Source of the DNA: Sorex araneus
Lineage: Eukaryota; Chordata; Mammalia; Eulipotyphla; Soricidae
Assembly: GCF_027595985.1 (NCBI RefSeq)
Contig: NC_073308.1
Location: 17,444,005 to 17,508,004, forward strand
DNA length: 64,000 nt
Direction of reading: 5' to 3'
The position numbers and the translations under genes are program-made. Below are positions 1 to 11,499 of this stretch, in pieces; the stretch's first letter is position 1; every line of letters begins with the position of its first letter. A model generated the notes under the pieces. It was given only the letters and a program-made list of their open reading frames with translations. It ran no database searches and had not been told where the DNA came from.

Positions 1-499
1 CTGCAGTGTCCCCTGGCAACCAGAAGGTGCTTTGCCCTTCAGAGTGGCCAGCATGCGAGCCTGACTCTTCCCAAGGGCAGCCCCTGACTAAGTTGAGTCC
101 AAATGGACAGAAGGGACACCATGCTTCATATTCAGGGAGCTGCTGCCCCTCCAGCTAATCCCTATGTGTTGTGAGAAGTGGTTTTGCTTTGAGAGAATCA
201 CCATGCCATCCGTGTCCCTCATGGCCTGCTCCATGTCTAACGGTGGCAGAGAGGAGGAACGGTCATTGGCTCACTAGGTACTGGTACATGGAGGGAGTTA
301 AGCACAGGCAGACATCCACACTCTGACAAATGCATTTTTTCTTGTGGAGGAGGATAGTGTGGAGGGTCCCAAAAACTGTCCAGGAAGGACAATTAGCAAT
401 TCTTGACCAACTAGATTGGTGTTTTGATGCAAGGCCCCAAGGATGTGGTTCTGCTTGGGCCATCTGATTCTAGGGTACCTGGGTCATCCCAGAGCTGCT
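1..499. other. Unassigned DNA
   Basis: I see no gene, RNA or recognisable transposon here. Short open frames exist on the minus strand, but none shows a domain or signal peptide I recognise. Confidence 0.5.
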
Positions 500-605
500 G
501 GGGCCTCCAAAGCTCCACCCTGCAATGCTCAGGGGACCATGTGGTGTAGGGAATTGTGCCTCAGTCAGCAGTGTAATTGATTTTTGCAATGGTGGCCCTA
601 GGGCT
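500..605 (-). mobile_element. Weak antisense SINE relic
   Basis: The string GCTCAGGGGACCATGTGG matches the antisense middle of the window's common SINE, followed by a decayed box-B region. Ends are unclear. A purine-rich GA stretch (about 617-657) follows. Confidence 0.4.
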
Positions 606-1017
606 CTGTCAGCTTCAGAGAGAAAGAGAGAGAAAGAGGAAGAGAGACAGAGAGAAATCATTTAAAGCAGATTATTAAGATGGACCCCCAAATATTAAGG
701 TTCCCTGTGTATGGACGGGGCCCTGAAAACTGTACTTCATAACTGTCCCTCACCTCAGATGGTTTACCACATTCCATCAGATTAAAAGCATCAACTCAAT
801 CACTAATTCCTGTCTCAAAGGCAGGAAAAGTCCCTGGTGCCCATGGTCCCTGACGTTCTGGCTTAGGAAAGGTACCAATAGGAAGAGTTGAGCTCATGGG
901 AGTGGTTTAAAGTGGACCATGGTGGGGATAAGGGGGTGGTCCACAAAGACCAGAGGAGGAAGAACCCAGTGATACGGTGCAGGCCGACTTCCCATATGGA
1001 AAGGCACCAGCTCTGTC

Positions 1018-1142
1018 TGCTCAAGGTCACTCCTGGCAGTATTTCCTCATACCAACACTGCCAGGAGTGACCTTGAGCACAGACCCAGGAGTAACTCCTG
1101 AGCATCACCCAGGATAACCCCCCACAACTCAAGAAAACAAAA
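1018..1142 (+). mobile_element. SINE fold-back: antisense piece joined to sense 3' half
   Basis: Bases 1057-1142 are the 3' half of the common SINE, running from the CCAGGAGTGA block through CAGGAGTAACTCCTGAGCAT into an A-rich tail. Bases 1018-1040 are an exact reverse complement of 1057-1079. The arms are 23 bp with a 16-base spacer, so transcripts from either strand could form a strong hairpin. Confidence 0.7.
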
Positions 1143-1525
1143 ACAGTCAGACTCAAATTTTGCTCATAGAAGGATGAATTGATTATTGAACTCTGAAAGT
1201 AACATTACAAACATGTAAGACACAACCCCGGGAGGGCTTTCTACTAGGTATAAGGGGAAAGATGTGAGGCCCTGTAAGATACAGCTTGGGTTACCATCAC
1301 ACTGGAACTCTGTGATGTCAAAGACAACATGAAATAAACAAAACACTGGCTGGGTTTTAGATGTAATTTTAGCAGATAGGAATTTTCATCAGAATGAGTC
1401 CATGTGAGAAAATGCAATCTTACTGAGTCACAATTCTGAGACCACACAATATTAAATCCTCAAAAGGGTCATGAGATTTCACCTTATTCTACCACTGAAA
1501 CACTTTTGTTGGTAAGCATTTTCAC
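1143..1525. other. Unassigned DNA
   Basis: No gene, RNA or repeat that I can recognise. Confidence 0.5.
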
Positions 1526-1703
1526 TTTTTTGGTTTGTTTGCTTGGGAGTCACAGCCAGTGGTGCTCGGGTTAATCCTGGCTCTGCACCCAGAGATTATT
1601 CTTGGTGGTGCTTGGAGGACCATATATATGGGATGCTGAGGATTGAACCCAAGTTGCTGCATGCAAGGCAAGCACTCTCCATGCTGTACTATTTCTTGGC
1701 CCT
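1526..1703 (-). mobile_element. Shrew-type tRNA-like SINE, antisense
   Basis: Read on the minus strand this has the decayed head, box-B-like region (antisense form GGATTGAACCC) and the CCAGGA..GAGTAA 3' body. The T-rich start at 1526 is the antisense A tail. It is well diverged, so an old copy. Confidence 0.8.
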
Positions 1704-3119
1704 GTATTTTTCACTTTTTGAATGAGAGATTCACACACCCTGTATGTTAACCCCTGGATAGAAATTAAAAACAAAAACAACAAAAATAACGCAGCATGAC
1801 AATGAAGCTACAGCAAAATCAAGTTGACTTCAGGAGCCACAAGAAACTACTAACGACAAGCTCTGTTCTAGACATACCCCAGGTTTATTTTACCCTTAAG
1901 GAGAATTTTCTAGTCTGATTAACTGACTGCTGGCCTCTTGAAGTCATGCCCACAGCCTGGCTTTGGCCACCCTGCCCGGCGTCTGCTATATTTGTGGATT
2001 CTGCCAAGTTCCCTGAGGACGAAGAGAAATCCCTCATCGACTGACTTGTTTCAGTTTAATAGCAGGTTAAGAAATTCTGCTTAAGAGTGAAATCCCTTTT
2101 TCTGAGCTGAACCTTCAAACAGATTTGAGCCAACTGGAGAAATGCCGGTGATAAGACAGCTGAGCTTAAAAGCACGTTTTATTTAGCTCTTCTGAATATC
2201 CACTTCCACTCATTAGTCGTTTGTTTTCTATCCATCTCCATGATTGCCCTGGGTCTGATGGCACAGAGGAGAAACCCAAAAGGTTCTTGGCATCTTATCA
2301 AGAGCCAAATTATCTCATAGATTTACATTGTCCCCTCATGTTGGCCTCCAGCAAGGCCTGCGTTCCCTCCAGCTCATCTACTCTCCCTCTGGCTTCAGCT
2401 ACAGATAATCAATTCCATGGCCACAGAAAAGGACTCCTATGTTTCTTGGAAAGAACTAGAACAAGCAAAATGTTTGGGCCACTCCTTGCCTCCCACCCCA
2501 GATTCACATACAGGAGGATGCAACAGCTACTGGAATTCTGCAGGAATGAATGGATGAATAAATAAATGGGCTCTAAGCATTTTATTCTCCTCGCATAATT
2601 TCTTCCCAGTGACATTATTGAACAGGCTGTTGAAAACAAACCTCGTTCAATGAGCGAAGTAGAGCAGCAGACTTTCTTACTCCCGGTTGCGGCATTTGCC
2701 AATGACGAATGCTCCCTAAATGGATGGAGCTTTTTGAAAAGAAGCTAGAGAGAAATTTGATGCGGCCCCCTGACCCCTGGTAAGCACACGCATCTCCCCC
2801 TGTCACATAACACACTGGCACTTGCTTACTCTTCAGCAAAGACTATTGATTTTACTTATTGGCTGCAGGCGAGTCCATAAAGAACAAATTACAAAGTCAG
2901 AGGTCCACAGTTAGCAATTCTTTGCATGATAACAGGGCCTCACTCTACCCCCACTCTCCACCATTCTTAACAGGCTCCCCAACCCCAGCAAAGACTAAGG
3001 GTGGATGAAGCAATGTAGGATGTGTTTGTAGCTGCTCTGGCATCAACGGGCTGGACAAAGGTTTCAGCAGAGCAGGAAAGCAGCTGAAATGGGCCTCAGC
3101 TCTGGAGGGTAGTACAGAA

Positions 3120-3120
<1 letters not shown>
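1704..3120. other. Unassigned DNA, possible ancient relics
   Basis: Mostly unrecognised. The AATGAATGGATGAATAAATAAATGG run near 2545-2570 resembles the ends of old MIR/L2 copies, but the match is too short to call. The plus-strand frame 2221-2565 has no domain I recognise. Confidence 0.4.

Positions 3121-3170
<50 letters not shown>
3121..3170. repeat. (GA)n microsatellite
   Basis: About 25 uninterrupted GA units. Long serine/leucine-rich minus-strand frames crossing it are artefacts of the repeat. Confidence 0.97.
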
Positions 3171-3174
<4 letters not shown>

Positions 3175-3431
3175 ACTAGGTACAACTGGAGCTGTGGATT
3201 GGGATTTCCTTTCTCGAAACTTTGGTAAAGGCAAATGGATTGCTCCAGGGGTGTTTTTTGCTTGATGGCACTTTATGGTCAGAGCAATTTTTAAAGACAA
3301 CTTCCAGACTGGAGAATATTTGCTTTTCTTAGATTTCAGGGTGGGCAGAACATGTTTCTCTGTAATTACACAAAGCCTCGGAATCGAATGCTTAAATAAG
3401 TAAATCAGAATCAGATGGGAGATAATGTGAC

Positions 3432-3597
3432 TTAGGTTTGAGGAACAGTACAGTGGGCAAGACACTTGTCTTGCATGTGGCCTACCTGGGCTCAGTTCCC
3501 TGAACTGCATAGGGTGCCTCAAGTATCCCTGGGAGTAATACCTGATCATAGAGAAAACCCTGACTACATGGGCTATGGCCCAAAAACCAAAAGAAAG
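3432..3597 (+). mobile_element. Shrew-type SINE, old copy
   Basis: Diverged head (GAGGAACAGTACAGTGGGCA), CTTGTCTTGCATGTGGCC core, and a tail of AAAAACCAAAAGAAAGAAAA. Confidence 0.75.
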
Positions 3598-3918
3598 AAA
3601 AGAATGTGACTCTCAGCAAATTAAAGACACTCAGGTGGCCATCCCTTTCCCCATTCATCTCTACTGTCTTAAATAGTTCATTGAAGTGAATTTAGCATGC
3701 TAAGTATGTTAAAACTTTTTTTCTGGTGAGCATTTTCATCAGGGTTGTGGCCAAGATTCAGTGGACACTTGAGTCATTAGCCTAAAAATCTGGAGAAAAG
3801 CAATTGAGATTGTTACAATAATTAGACAATATGAAGGGTTCTCTCCCCACCCAAGTTCTCTTAATTACAAAGTCTCAATGCTTATAAAGACACAGTTGTC
3901 AAGATAGGATTAACCGAT

Positions 3919-3945
3919 ACACACACACACACACACACACACACA
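3919..3945. repeat. (CA)n microsatellite
   Basis: About 13 CA units, just 3' (in its own orientation) of the antisense composite SINE at 3953-4194. Confidence 0.95.
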
Positions 3946-3952
3946 TATCAAT

Positions 3953-4194
3953 GTAGCACTGTCGCACTGTCAGTTGTTGTTCATCAATTTGCTCGAGCGG
4001 GCACCAGTAACGTCTCCATTATGAGACTTGTTGTTACTGTTTTTGGCATATCAAATATGCCACGGGTAGCTTGCCAGGCTCTGCTGTGTGGATATTCTCA
4101 GCAGCTTGCTGGGCTCTGCGAGAGGGACAAAGGAATCAAACCCGGGTCAGCCACGTGCAAGGCAAATGTCCTACCCGCTATGCTATTGCTCCAG
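3953..4194 (-). mobile_element. Composite SINE: tRNA-like head with RTE-type tail, antisense
   Basis: On the minus strand it starts with the SINE head (ACTGGAGCAATAGCATAGCG) and box B, then switches near the CCTTTGTCCCTCTCGCAGAG block to a different body. That body contains GCCAAAAACAGTAACAACAA, GGAGACGTTACTGGTGCCCG and a GACAGTGCGACAGTGCTACA terminus. The terminus matches the 3' end of the RTE-clade LINE at 57366-59545. The same composite occurs in sense at 38253-38503, so it is a family and not a chance join. Confidence 0.85.
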
Positions 4195-4259
4195 TTCACT
4201 TCTTGGCCTTTTGGCTTATATCAAGTGTAGTATCTGTTCTTGTCAGTTTAATATCTGGC
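4195..4259 (+). pseudogene. Truncated U2 snRNA copy (5' part)
   Basis: The sequence matches the first ~65 nt of U2 spliceosomal RNA, including CTTGGCCTTTTGGCT, the branch-point-pairing region with GTAGTATCTGTTCTT, and CAGTTTAATATCTG. There are only a few substitutions. Homology stops there and a TA/CA-rich tract follows, so the Sm site and the 3' stem-loops are missing. No snRNA promoter can sit upstream because its 5' end directly abuts the head of the antisense composite SINE. This is a dead retro-copy. Confidence 0.85.
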
Positions 4260-4300
4260 ATATATATACACATATACATATATACACACATATATACAGG
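4256..4300. repeat. TA/CA-rich simple repeat
   Basis: Alternating TATA/CACA sequence that replaces the 3' part of the U2 copy. Confidence 0.85.
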
Positions 4301-5949
4301 CATATGGTAAAATCTGTCCATTTTACACCTAGAGGAATCCCCTGGCATTTTTCATTCTTTGGGGGGACAGACAGTAGAGAATAAGGTATATACTGAAAAT
4401 CGGAAACTATTGATGTGAAGGTGAAAGAGGAACTGTGTAGTTTTCAGAGGAGCTTGATGAGGATGAGAAATATTTGAGAACTAGGTTTGAATGTCACTGT
4501 CAGGCTGTGCTGGCTACACAGATAAGCAACAGCAAATTGGCTGTTCCATCTCCCTTGTAGCATAAAGTGAAAATCTCTTTGCTGATGCTCATTTCCTGTA
4601 TTTGAGGGAGGCTATGATCAGGCAGCTGGTCTGATACTGTAAGTCCCCACACACATAGAAAAATCTTCCCAGTTCGCTTTCCCAAAGGCCTGGATTGCGT
4701 GAAACATCCCCAAGAGTTTCCTGGCCTTGAAGGATCCGCCAAGTTCCATGGCAGTTGTAAATGAAAGTGAAAATCCTGGTCACTGTGTTTCCTATGACAC
4801 CATAGAGAATCCCCAGTAAGTTCACCCCAGAGAGAGTTTTCCAGAATTGTTTGGCTTTGCAAATTACCTGCTGCAACGGATTTGCATTCGAAAACTTCTG
4901 GGAGGGTTGGTTATGTGTGTGCTTGGAACATGACTGACAGGTCCAATATTGGGGGGAAGATGGGTACAGAATGTGGTAGCGGGGTGTTGGATGCCCTCTT
5001 AGGTCCTGTAAAACATACAGAATGAAAAGTAAGGAAAAGTCTCCAACTCAAAGCCAGTTTTTGTTTTGCACCCCCATGATGAACTGCAAACCCCTCTGTC
5101 CTTTTTGGAACACCACAGACCTACAGTCCATGGCCATTCTGCATTGTCAGATGGTGGAGTAAGTTTATTGTCAGCTCTGGTTCATGGTAGCTGTGAGCTG
5201 GCTTGGGGATTCAGAGAGAAGTGGGGACGTTTATGATCTTCCATCTTGATGGCTGTTGCTAATTCTGCTGTGAAATATGTAGAGCATCTGGAGAGGGAAT
5301 TCAATAAAGTGTGGCCAAAATAGCACTCACTTTATGCCCTCACTACTGGCACCGTTTAAGACAGCACTGAGACAGATCATATGACCCAAGCCCTTGCAAG
5401 ACCTCATCACTTTTCATGGGAGAACTGAAAAGTGCTGATTCCGGAGCGTTTATGCTGATGGAACACAGATAAAAATCTGCAGGTGTAACTTTTTAAAAAT
5501 TTAGTACATGAAGCATAAAAAATATATCAGTACCACTATATATCATTGGGACCTAACTTCAACACCATGTTGTAGATATAAAAACACCCATTAGATACTT
5601 ACAACGTTCAAGAATTTGTAGTGGAGAGCTATGTCATAACACATCACAGGCAAACCGGCTTCTTTTGTTATTCTAAAGGTCACCAAGGATGGTGTTCACT
5701 TGTTAGAACCCCCATGAGGACTCTGTCTTCAACGTGATGCTATTAAATATCATTTACTCCTATAACAATTATCTGATTTTTTTCCCACTGAGAAAAAGCT
5801 TATTCCATAGGATGTTTTTAGGTGGACAGAAGAAGATAAAAAAGAAACAAGGAAAACACACAGATATGTAAGAAGTACACTTGGAAACAATTAAGTTGTA
5901 AATAAAGTGGAGAAAATAGGAAGAGTGGGGTACTATCTGGAGAAATCCT
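4301..5949. other. Unassigned DNA
   Basis: No recognised repeat or RNA. The minus-strand frame 4589-4876 (95 codons) is partly hydrophobic and overlaps a second minus-strand frame 4500-4862, but I recognise neither. No splice or promoter evidence supports a gene. Confidence 0.4.
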
Positions 5950-5998
5950 CAATTCACTTCATAGGTGAAACTAACGTTTTCACTTATGAAGTGAATTG
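5950..5998. repeat. Near-perfect palindrome
   Basis: The left arm 5950-5970 (CAATTCACTTCATA + GGTGAAA) pairs with the right arm 5977-5998 with one mismatch and a CTAACG loop. It could be a remnant of a palindromic DNA transposon or an RNA hairpin. Nothing nearby decides. Confidence 0.85.
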
Positions 5999-6046
5999 AA
6001 CTAGGTTTTGAAACCAATTCAAGTCCCCTTTAAGATTTCAATCAAG

Positions 6047-6219
6047 GGGACTGGAGGGATAGTTCAGCGGGTAGGGTATTTGCCTTGCATTCGGCTAACC
6101 CAGGTTTGATTCTCAGCATTCCATAGGTTTTTGAGGACAGCCAGGAGTAACCTCAGTGCAGAGCCAGGAGTAACCCCTATGCATCACTGGGTGTGACCCA
6201 AAATCAACAACAACAACAA
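6047..6219 (+). mobile_element. Shrew-type SINE with intact target duplication
   Basis: Head GGGACTGGAGGGATAGTTCA, box-B-like GGTTTGATTC, tail TGTGACCCAAAATCAACAAC. It is flanked by the perfect 15-bp direct repeat AAGATTTCAATCAAG at 6032-6046 and 6220-6234, which fixes the insertion limits and is typical of L1-driven retroposition. Confidence 0.93.
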
Positions 6220-6234
6220 AAGATTTCAATCAAG

Positions 6235-6639
6235 AAAATCAAGGTGCTTGGAAGGTTTTTTTTCTTAACCCAGGGTTCTGGTGGACAGACTGTTTGCAAT
6301 GAGTCACAGATACGTCATAAAATAGTTTCTGGAAGAGAATTGGAATATCTACCTGCTTATTGTGGCCGAAGAAGTTTAAAGCCTTTTAGCTAGTGTGTGC
6401 TATTCCATTCTGGTTGAAAACAAGAGAATTTCTTATCTAGAAAAAAGAATAAAAATCACATTGACTTGGTTGGATTGGGAATTAGGCAATAATTTTCCCC
6501 AGGAGGTGGGCATCATTAGCCACCAAATTTTGATTCTTAAATCTAAATAAACTTTTTTCAAAATGCATACCATCTTCAACCAAAGCTAAACCTTATGTGG
6601 CTTTTTCTGCCCTTGGTTCCCATGAGTGACCTAATCCAA
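6235..6639. other. Unassigned DNA
   Basis: No recognisable gene or repeat. Confidence 0.5.
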
Positions 6640-7110
6640 ACTTGAGATGAAAATGGTGGAATCATTCTTCACACCTCCCTTTCACACTTTTCTCTGAACA
6701 CATAGTCACAGGGGCCCAAATGTGATGCCTCTATGATCTATCTTGTCAATCTCCCTTCCTTCAAGTCCTCTTCCTGCTTTCCTGGATTACTGGACTCCCC
6801 AGATCCCTAGCTTCATATCCCAACACACACTCTTAATAAATTCTCTTCACTGCTGCCCCAGAGATCTTGTTAAAAGATCATCTGCTTATATTAATCTCCA
6901 GCATTCAATCTCTCCCTGGGTCCTTTTGGCTCTTGGAATCAAATCCGAATTCCTCAGTCCAGGCAGATAGCTCATCATCTGACATCATCATAGATGCAGG
7001 GTTGTCTTGGACCCCCCCCCAAACATCCTGCCAGCATTAGGCTGACTTCTCCTCATGGTCTCCAGATCCATTGTCTCTGGGACCATTATATCTGTTGTGG
7101 GCTCTGAACA
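6640..7110 (-). mobile_element. Possible L2 relic, antisense
   Basis: The run with GGAATCAAATCCGAATTCCT, then CTCATCATCTGACATCATCA and a pyrimidine-rich flank resembles antisense L2. I see no reading frame left, so this is a likeness only. Confidence 0.35.
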
Positions 7111-8412
7111 TAATGTCTGAGTTTTCTGTCACAGCCTGGCTCTGCCTTCTCATTGCAACAGTGAATGATATTAATTCCCGAGCAAAAGAGCTACTTATGG
7201 CCACATGAAAACTCCAGGAGCTCCTGGAAATTAGAAAGGATACCAGGTTTCATCTTAGATCATTGTTTTCTACACTAGGATCTTATCAGCAAAGCAATAG
7301 GCTCGGTTTGGGGTGTCCAACTCCCTAAAAAAAACAGGGAATAATTTCAAACTAATGAAAAACAATCCCCCAAGTTCCTAGGGTATGTGAGGAAGCTCCT
7401 CATAAACTCTCTGACTCTGTGACAACTGAATATGGGGAAAAGAGAATTTCTCTTCTCTCTGTAAGTGTGATGAAAAGAATATATTTGTATCCATGATTCA
7501 GGAAGAATTTTGTTCTTTCTGGGGGATTCATAGAGTAAAAAGTAAAGTGATGGTGAAAACCAACCAAGAACAATAGTGGGGGCTTTGGGTTAGCTTTTGT
7601 AGGTGCCGTGTCCAGTCTGGAATAAAAATAAGTAAAAAACAAAACCAAAATTTTATAAGTAGCTAAATTAGCACCTAAGGTAACTATGTAATTTGTGTTT
7701 TTAAAAAGCAACTCTCATTTTCATACTCAGTTTGAGCTGACCAAATTTATTTGCTTTTTAATCATTACCATCCATGCCTATTCACCTGAGATTTTATTGA
7801 TGCATTCCTGCTATGTGATCCCTGACTCAAACTATGACTAATGGTTTTCTTTGTTCTTACCAATGACATGAATTGTCTCAAGTAGTTGTATAAGAAACCA
7901 ACAAACATGCAGCTCTCAAAACAGATGTAAAGTAAGGTGGTTTTCTTTTTGTTGTTGTTTGTTTTGTTTTTAGCTTGGAAATTTAACAGATTATTAGTTT
8001 CACTTATGTTCCTGAAGCAAGTCCAATGTGGTAAGTTCAGAAAGTTTAGGTAGAAAGCAAGGTGCTTCCACTGCTTTGATCTCTGCCCTCTTAGTCATGC
8101 TGTTGCTTTAACATGGAAGGAAGGGCGTCTCTATCATGATTGGCTCCTTGATGGAATCCAGAAAGAAGCCAGCAAAGGCCTTTCTATAGCTGACCCCTCT
8201 GCTGAGGCTCGGCTCACGCCCGTGCCCTAGACTTCAGCAGGCCAGCTGGAAGCCCAAACTGTTTATTCCTAACTTACAACTCAAAGTATCATAAGACACT
8301 CCTGTGTATTATTTCTATCTTCAGTAGCTCCCAGTACCCCAGTCATAGCTCATTTCCAATCAATGGATTCTCTAGAACATTCCCACTGCATTCATTAAGA
8401 ACATTTAGGGAA
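7111..8412. other. Unassigned DNA
   Basis: No recognised gene, RNA or repeat. The minus-strand frame 7400-7711 (103 codons) matches no family I know. Confidence 0.45.
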
Positions 8413-8583
8413 GGAGTGCTGTAGAGAGAGTGCAGCAGGTAGGGCATTTGCCTTGCGTGCAGCTGTCCTGGGTTACATGTGGTTCCTGAGTGCTGCCAGG
8501 AGTGACTCCTGAGCTCAGAGCCAGGAGTAAGCCCTGAGCACAACTAGGAATTGCCAACAAACAAACAAACAAACAAACAAACA
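8413..8583 (+). mobile_element. Shrew-type SINE with (CAAA)n tail
   Basis: Recognisable head and GGGCATTTGCCTTGCGTGCA core, CCAGGAGTAAGCCCTGAGCA block, and a pure (CAAA) tail at about 8558-8583. Confidence 0.85.
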
Positions 8584-8605
8584 AAAAGAAACAAATGAAT
8601 ATTCT

Positions 8606-8755
8606 TGGGACTGGAAATAGAGAATATAATGGTACAATGGGTAGGGTGTTTGCCTCATACTGGAAAATGGTCCCTGAACTATGACAGAAGTGATCCTTGA
8701 GCACAGAGCCAGGAGTAAGCCCTGACCACTTACATGTGTGGTCCTCAAAACAAAG
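8606..8755 (+). mobile_element. Shrew-type SINE with internal deletion
   Basis: GGGACTGGAAATAGAGAATA head, then the sequence jumps past part of the box-B region to GAGCACAGAGCCAGGAGTAA. Shorter than full-length copies in this window (about 170-180 bp). Confidence 0.8.
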
Positions 8756-8758
8756 AAT

Positions 8759-8936
8759 TTTTTTTAATTAATTTTTTTTTGTATTTTGGCCTATACCCGG
8801 CAATGCTCAGGACCTAGTCCTGGCTCTGCACTCAGGGATCACTCCTGAGTGATATGGGATGCTGAGGACCAAATCTGGGTCTGCCACACACAAGGCAAGC
8901 ACCCTCCCTGCTGTACTATCACTCTGTCCCCAAAGA
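8759..8936 (-). mobile_element. Shrew-type SINE, antisense
   Basis: T-rich start (antisense tail), CTGGCTCTGCACTCAGGGAT body, and CTGTACTATCACTCTGTCCC head. The imperfect repeat AAAGAAT[T/C]TT on both sides looks like the target duplication. The preceding sense SINE ends directly at this insertion. Confidence 0.88.
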
Positions 8937-9129
8937 ATCTTCTTAATTCTAGAGCACACAAAGAATTCTACTAATCCTGGGTTTTAGATCTTTGAACATC
9001 TGCCCCCAACCCTAGCCTGGATGTAGATTTACCAATTCCTAGACATGCACTCTTTGAGGAACTTTGATTTTTACAACATTTCCAAGGACTCCCTGGTAAT
9101 GCACCCTCATTACCACTAATAATAGCTTC

Positions 9130-9330
9130 CACGCTGAGCACTTCCACTGTGACTGTGTGCAGCGCAACTGATTTAATCCTGAGAGCAGTTCTATGAAGTG
9201 GATACTCTTCCTATCCCTTATTTTACAGATAAAAGGAGGCTAAGGACGTTCTTACTAAGATGTGAAGTGACCATTAGCCAGTCATCACATTTCCAGAATG
9301 CTGAAAGTGAACTGGGGTTCCCTGGCATGG
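9130..9330 (-). mobile_element. MIR, antisense
   Basis: Shows the antisense MIR order: ATTTAATCCTGAGAGCAGTT, GTGGATACTCTTCCTATCCC, ATTTTACAGATAAAAGGAGG, then decayed sequence. MIR is an ancient SINE shared across mammals. The plus-strand frame over it is therefore not a gene. Confidence 0.75.
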
Positions 9331-9696
9331 GAGCTTATCCCACATGGCTTTGGAATAGCCATGTATTTTCTTCTGGATGTCTGTCTTGGGTGAGAGCGAG
9401 CATTTCCCATGAACCTCTGCTCAGGGGTCAAATCTGCACCCAGGACCTCCAGCCGTTGAACTTGTTTGACTGTGGAGGATTAACAGTGTTCAGTGTCCAA
9501 GTCAGTGGGCATAGACTCAGGATTGAACACTGCAGCTTTTCAAACAGCAGTGGCCATCGTTGATTCTAATTACTGTTGTTGTATAATCTTTGTTTGGAGA
9601 GAACCCTATTGTTCGTCTTCATTGTGAGCATCGCAAGTCATTTATATTCAGGTTTTCTTTGTAAGTGCCCATTAGCCTATGGGGATCAATAACTTC
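9331..9696. other. Unassigned DNA
   Basis: No gene or repeat recognised. Confidence 0.45.
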
Positions 9697-10020
9697 AGTT
9701 GATCTGAGCACAGTTTTGTCCTCCTTTTCATCATGGCCCCTCAGATTGACCAAACCAAAAGGAAGTTACAAGCAGATTTGAAGTCCCCTTTTGCTTTGTG
9801 GTCACTCATTTATTTTGACTCCCTATGGGCCCAGCCCAGGGGCCCTCTGATGGCTTCTCTGACTGCAGAAATCTTTCATCAAATAGGCAGGAACCTCAAT
9901 CTGGCCACCATTCCCTTTCCAGTGTTGGGAGGAGTAGCCAGGGCCCAGTGGCTCCTAGAGCAGATTTGACTTTTCTCCTACCCCAGTTGACCTGAGCACA
10001 AAACTGTGCTCAGATCAACT
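9697..10020. repeat. 324-bp segment bounded by perfect 23-bp inverted repeats
   Basis: Bases 9697-9719 and 9998-10020 are exact reverse complements. The core is TTGATCTGAGCACAGTTTTG on the left. A further near copy of the left arm lies at 9985-10000 in direct orientation and folds onto the right arm with one mismatch. The enclosed 278 bp hold a 78-codon plus-strand frame (9733-9969) that I do not recognise. I see no clear target duplication outside the arms, so a DNA-transposon identity is unproven. Confidence 0.7.
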
Positions 10021-10418
10021 AAAAACAACAGCATGTTGGACCTGGAAGGAGCCTGCCTGGGGTCTCCTGCTCCAGCTCTTGGAGAAGCAGAGGAGCTGGT
10101 TTCAGGGAGATGGTGGCTCACTGAGGAACATGCATGATTTGTCATTTCTGACTCACAGTTTCTGCCCTGCTCCTCTTTCCCGTGTGTTGCACAATTGATC
10201 CCTGAAAAAAGGAAGGGGTAAAGAAGAAAAACACAGGGCTGATCTCTCTTACCTATGGAATAGAGAATGCTGGATGGAGAAGTGCAGTAAAGGGGGAGGT
10301 ATAGATCACCCTTGCCCCAGTGTTCAGAGAGAAGAACAGGGAAGGAAAGAAATCAAGAGGAAGGAAAAGAATGAGAAGTCATGGGTGAACTTCTGCTGGA
10401 GCCACCAGGGCTTTAGTT
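10021..10418. other. Unassigned DNA
   Basis: Purine-rich between about 10270 and 10380. No gene or repeat recognised. Confidence 0.45.
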
Positions 10419-10680
10419 ATAATGGTGCAGGGGTGTGTGTACCTGAAACAGAGACCCAGTGACACTGAAAACATGAAATGTAAGCAGAAACCACTGAAAC
10501 TTTGTAATGTGTCCACTTGAAAGGCAGGAATAGGGTGGGGATTGGGGTTGGGGGAGGATATGGGGGCATTGGTGGGAGGAGGCTGACGCTGGTGGTGGGC
10601 TTGGTGCTGAAATATTATACGCCTAAAACTCAACGATCAATAACTTTGCAAACACAGTTATTTAATAAAATTAGAGGGAA
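10419..10680 (+). mobile_element. L1 3' end
   Basis: Contains the G-rich 3'UTR block, GGTGCTGAAATATTATACGC and AACTCAACGATCAATAACTT before an AATAAAATTAGA end. It parallels the terminal parts of the L1 copies at 19276-19461, 34435-34870 and 48278-48752. It is 5' truncated, with no coding part. Confidence 0.65.
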
Positions 10681-11392
10681 GGGAGAGGCAGGGAGATGGT
10701 ACAGTAGGAGGGCGCCTAAGAGGATGGTACTGGTCCACCCTGGCACCACACCTAGATCCAGTCCCTGGCACCACCTGGCTGCCCGAACGTGGGGGGAGTA
10801 GTTCTGGCGGCCCCAATACTGCCACAGTGACTTAGTCCTCACCGTGGCAGTGAAGCTTCTGAAGCTGCACCACATTGCTCTGCGCCTGACACTGAACTGC
10901 AGGCACAGCTGGCTAAGTCTCTGCCGTGGCTCCTGGGCCCCGGGCCCCTTCTGGAGAGACTCCTCCTCACAACAAAGACAGGGTGAGGAATCACACAGTG
11001 AGACACACAGAGGGAGATGTCTGCTTACCCATTTGCAGATGCGGGGGAATGAAGTGGTGAGAAGCCTCAAGAAGCAGCCGCTGCTCACCCCCATGAATGT
11101 GTCTCCACGTGCTGGAGCCACGTCCCCTCCAGAATAGGATTGCAGATGAGGGCCTGGTGCTGGCAGCCAAGTCAGAACTAGGTAGTGGCTGGCCTGAGCC
11201 TGCTCAGAAACACTCCAGCTCTGAGCTGACTGCTTTGCAGGGTGGCTCTGTTGGAAGGGCATGTGAGGCAGGAACTGGGAATTCTCCAGCAGCCTTTAAA
11301 AATCTCGCCAAGTGCTGAGCAAAGTGCATGCAGGAGTTTTTTTTGTGTTTTGCAGGGGTGACCATACTGTATCTTTCTCTGTAGCTCTTTAA
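10681..11392. other. GC-richer unassigned DNA
   Basis: Open frames on both strands (minus 10630-11262, plus 10844-11137) are the longest here outside transposons, but I recognise no domain. A degraded SINE (GGGAGATGGTACAGTAGGAG) may start it at 10690. Confidence 0.4.
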
Positions 11393-11499
11393 TTTATTTT
11401 TATTTGGGGGCTACGCCTGCTGGTGGTTGGGGGACCATGTGGTGCCAAGGATAAATCCCTGACCTCCTGCATGCAAAGCCTATCTTCCAGCCCCTTGTT
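11393..11499 (-). mobile_element. Old antisense SINE fragment
   Basis: TTTATTTGGGGGCTACGCC, GGGGGACCATGTGGTGCC and CTCCTGCATGCAAAGCC follow the antisense SINE order. Strongly diverged. Confidence 0.65.
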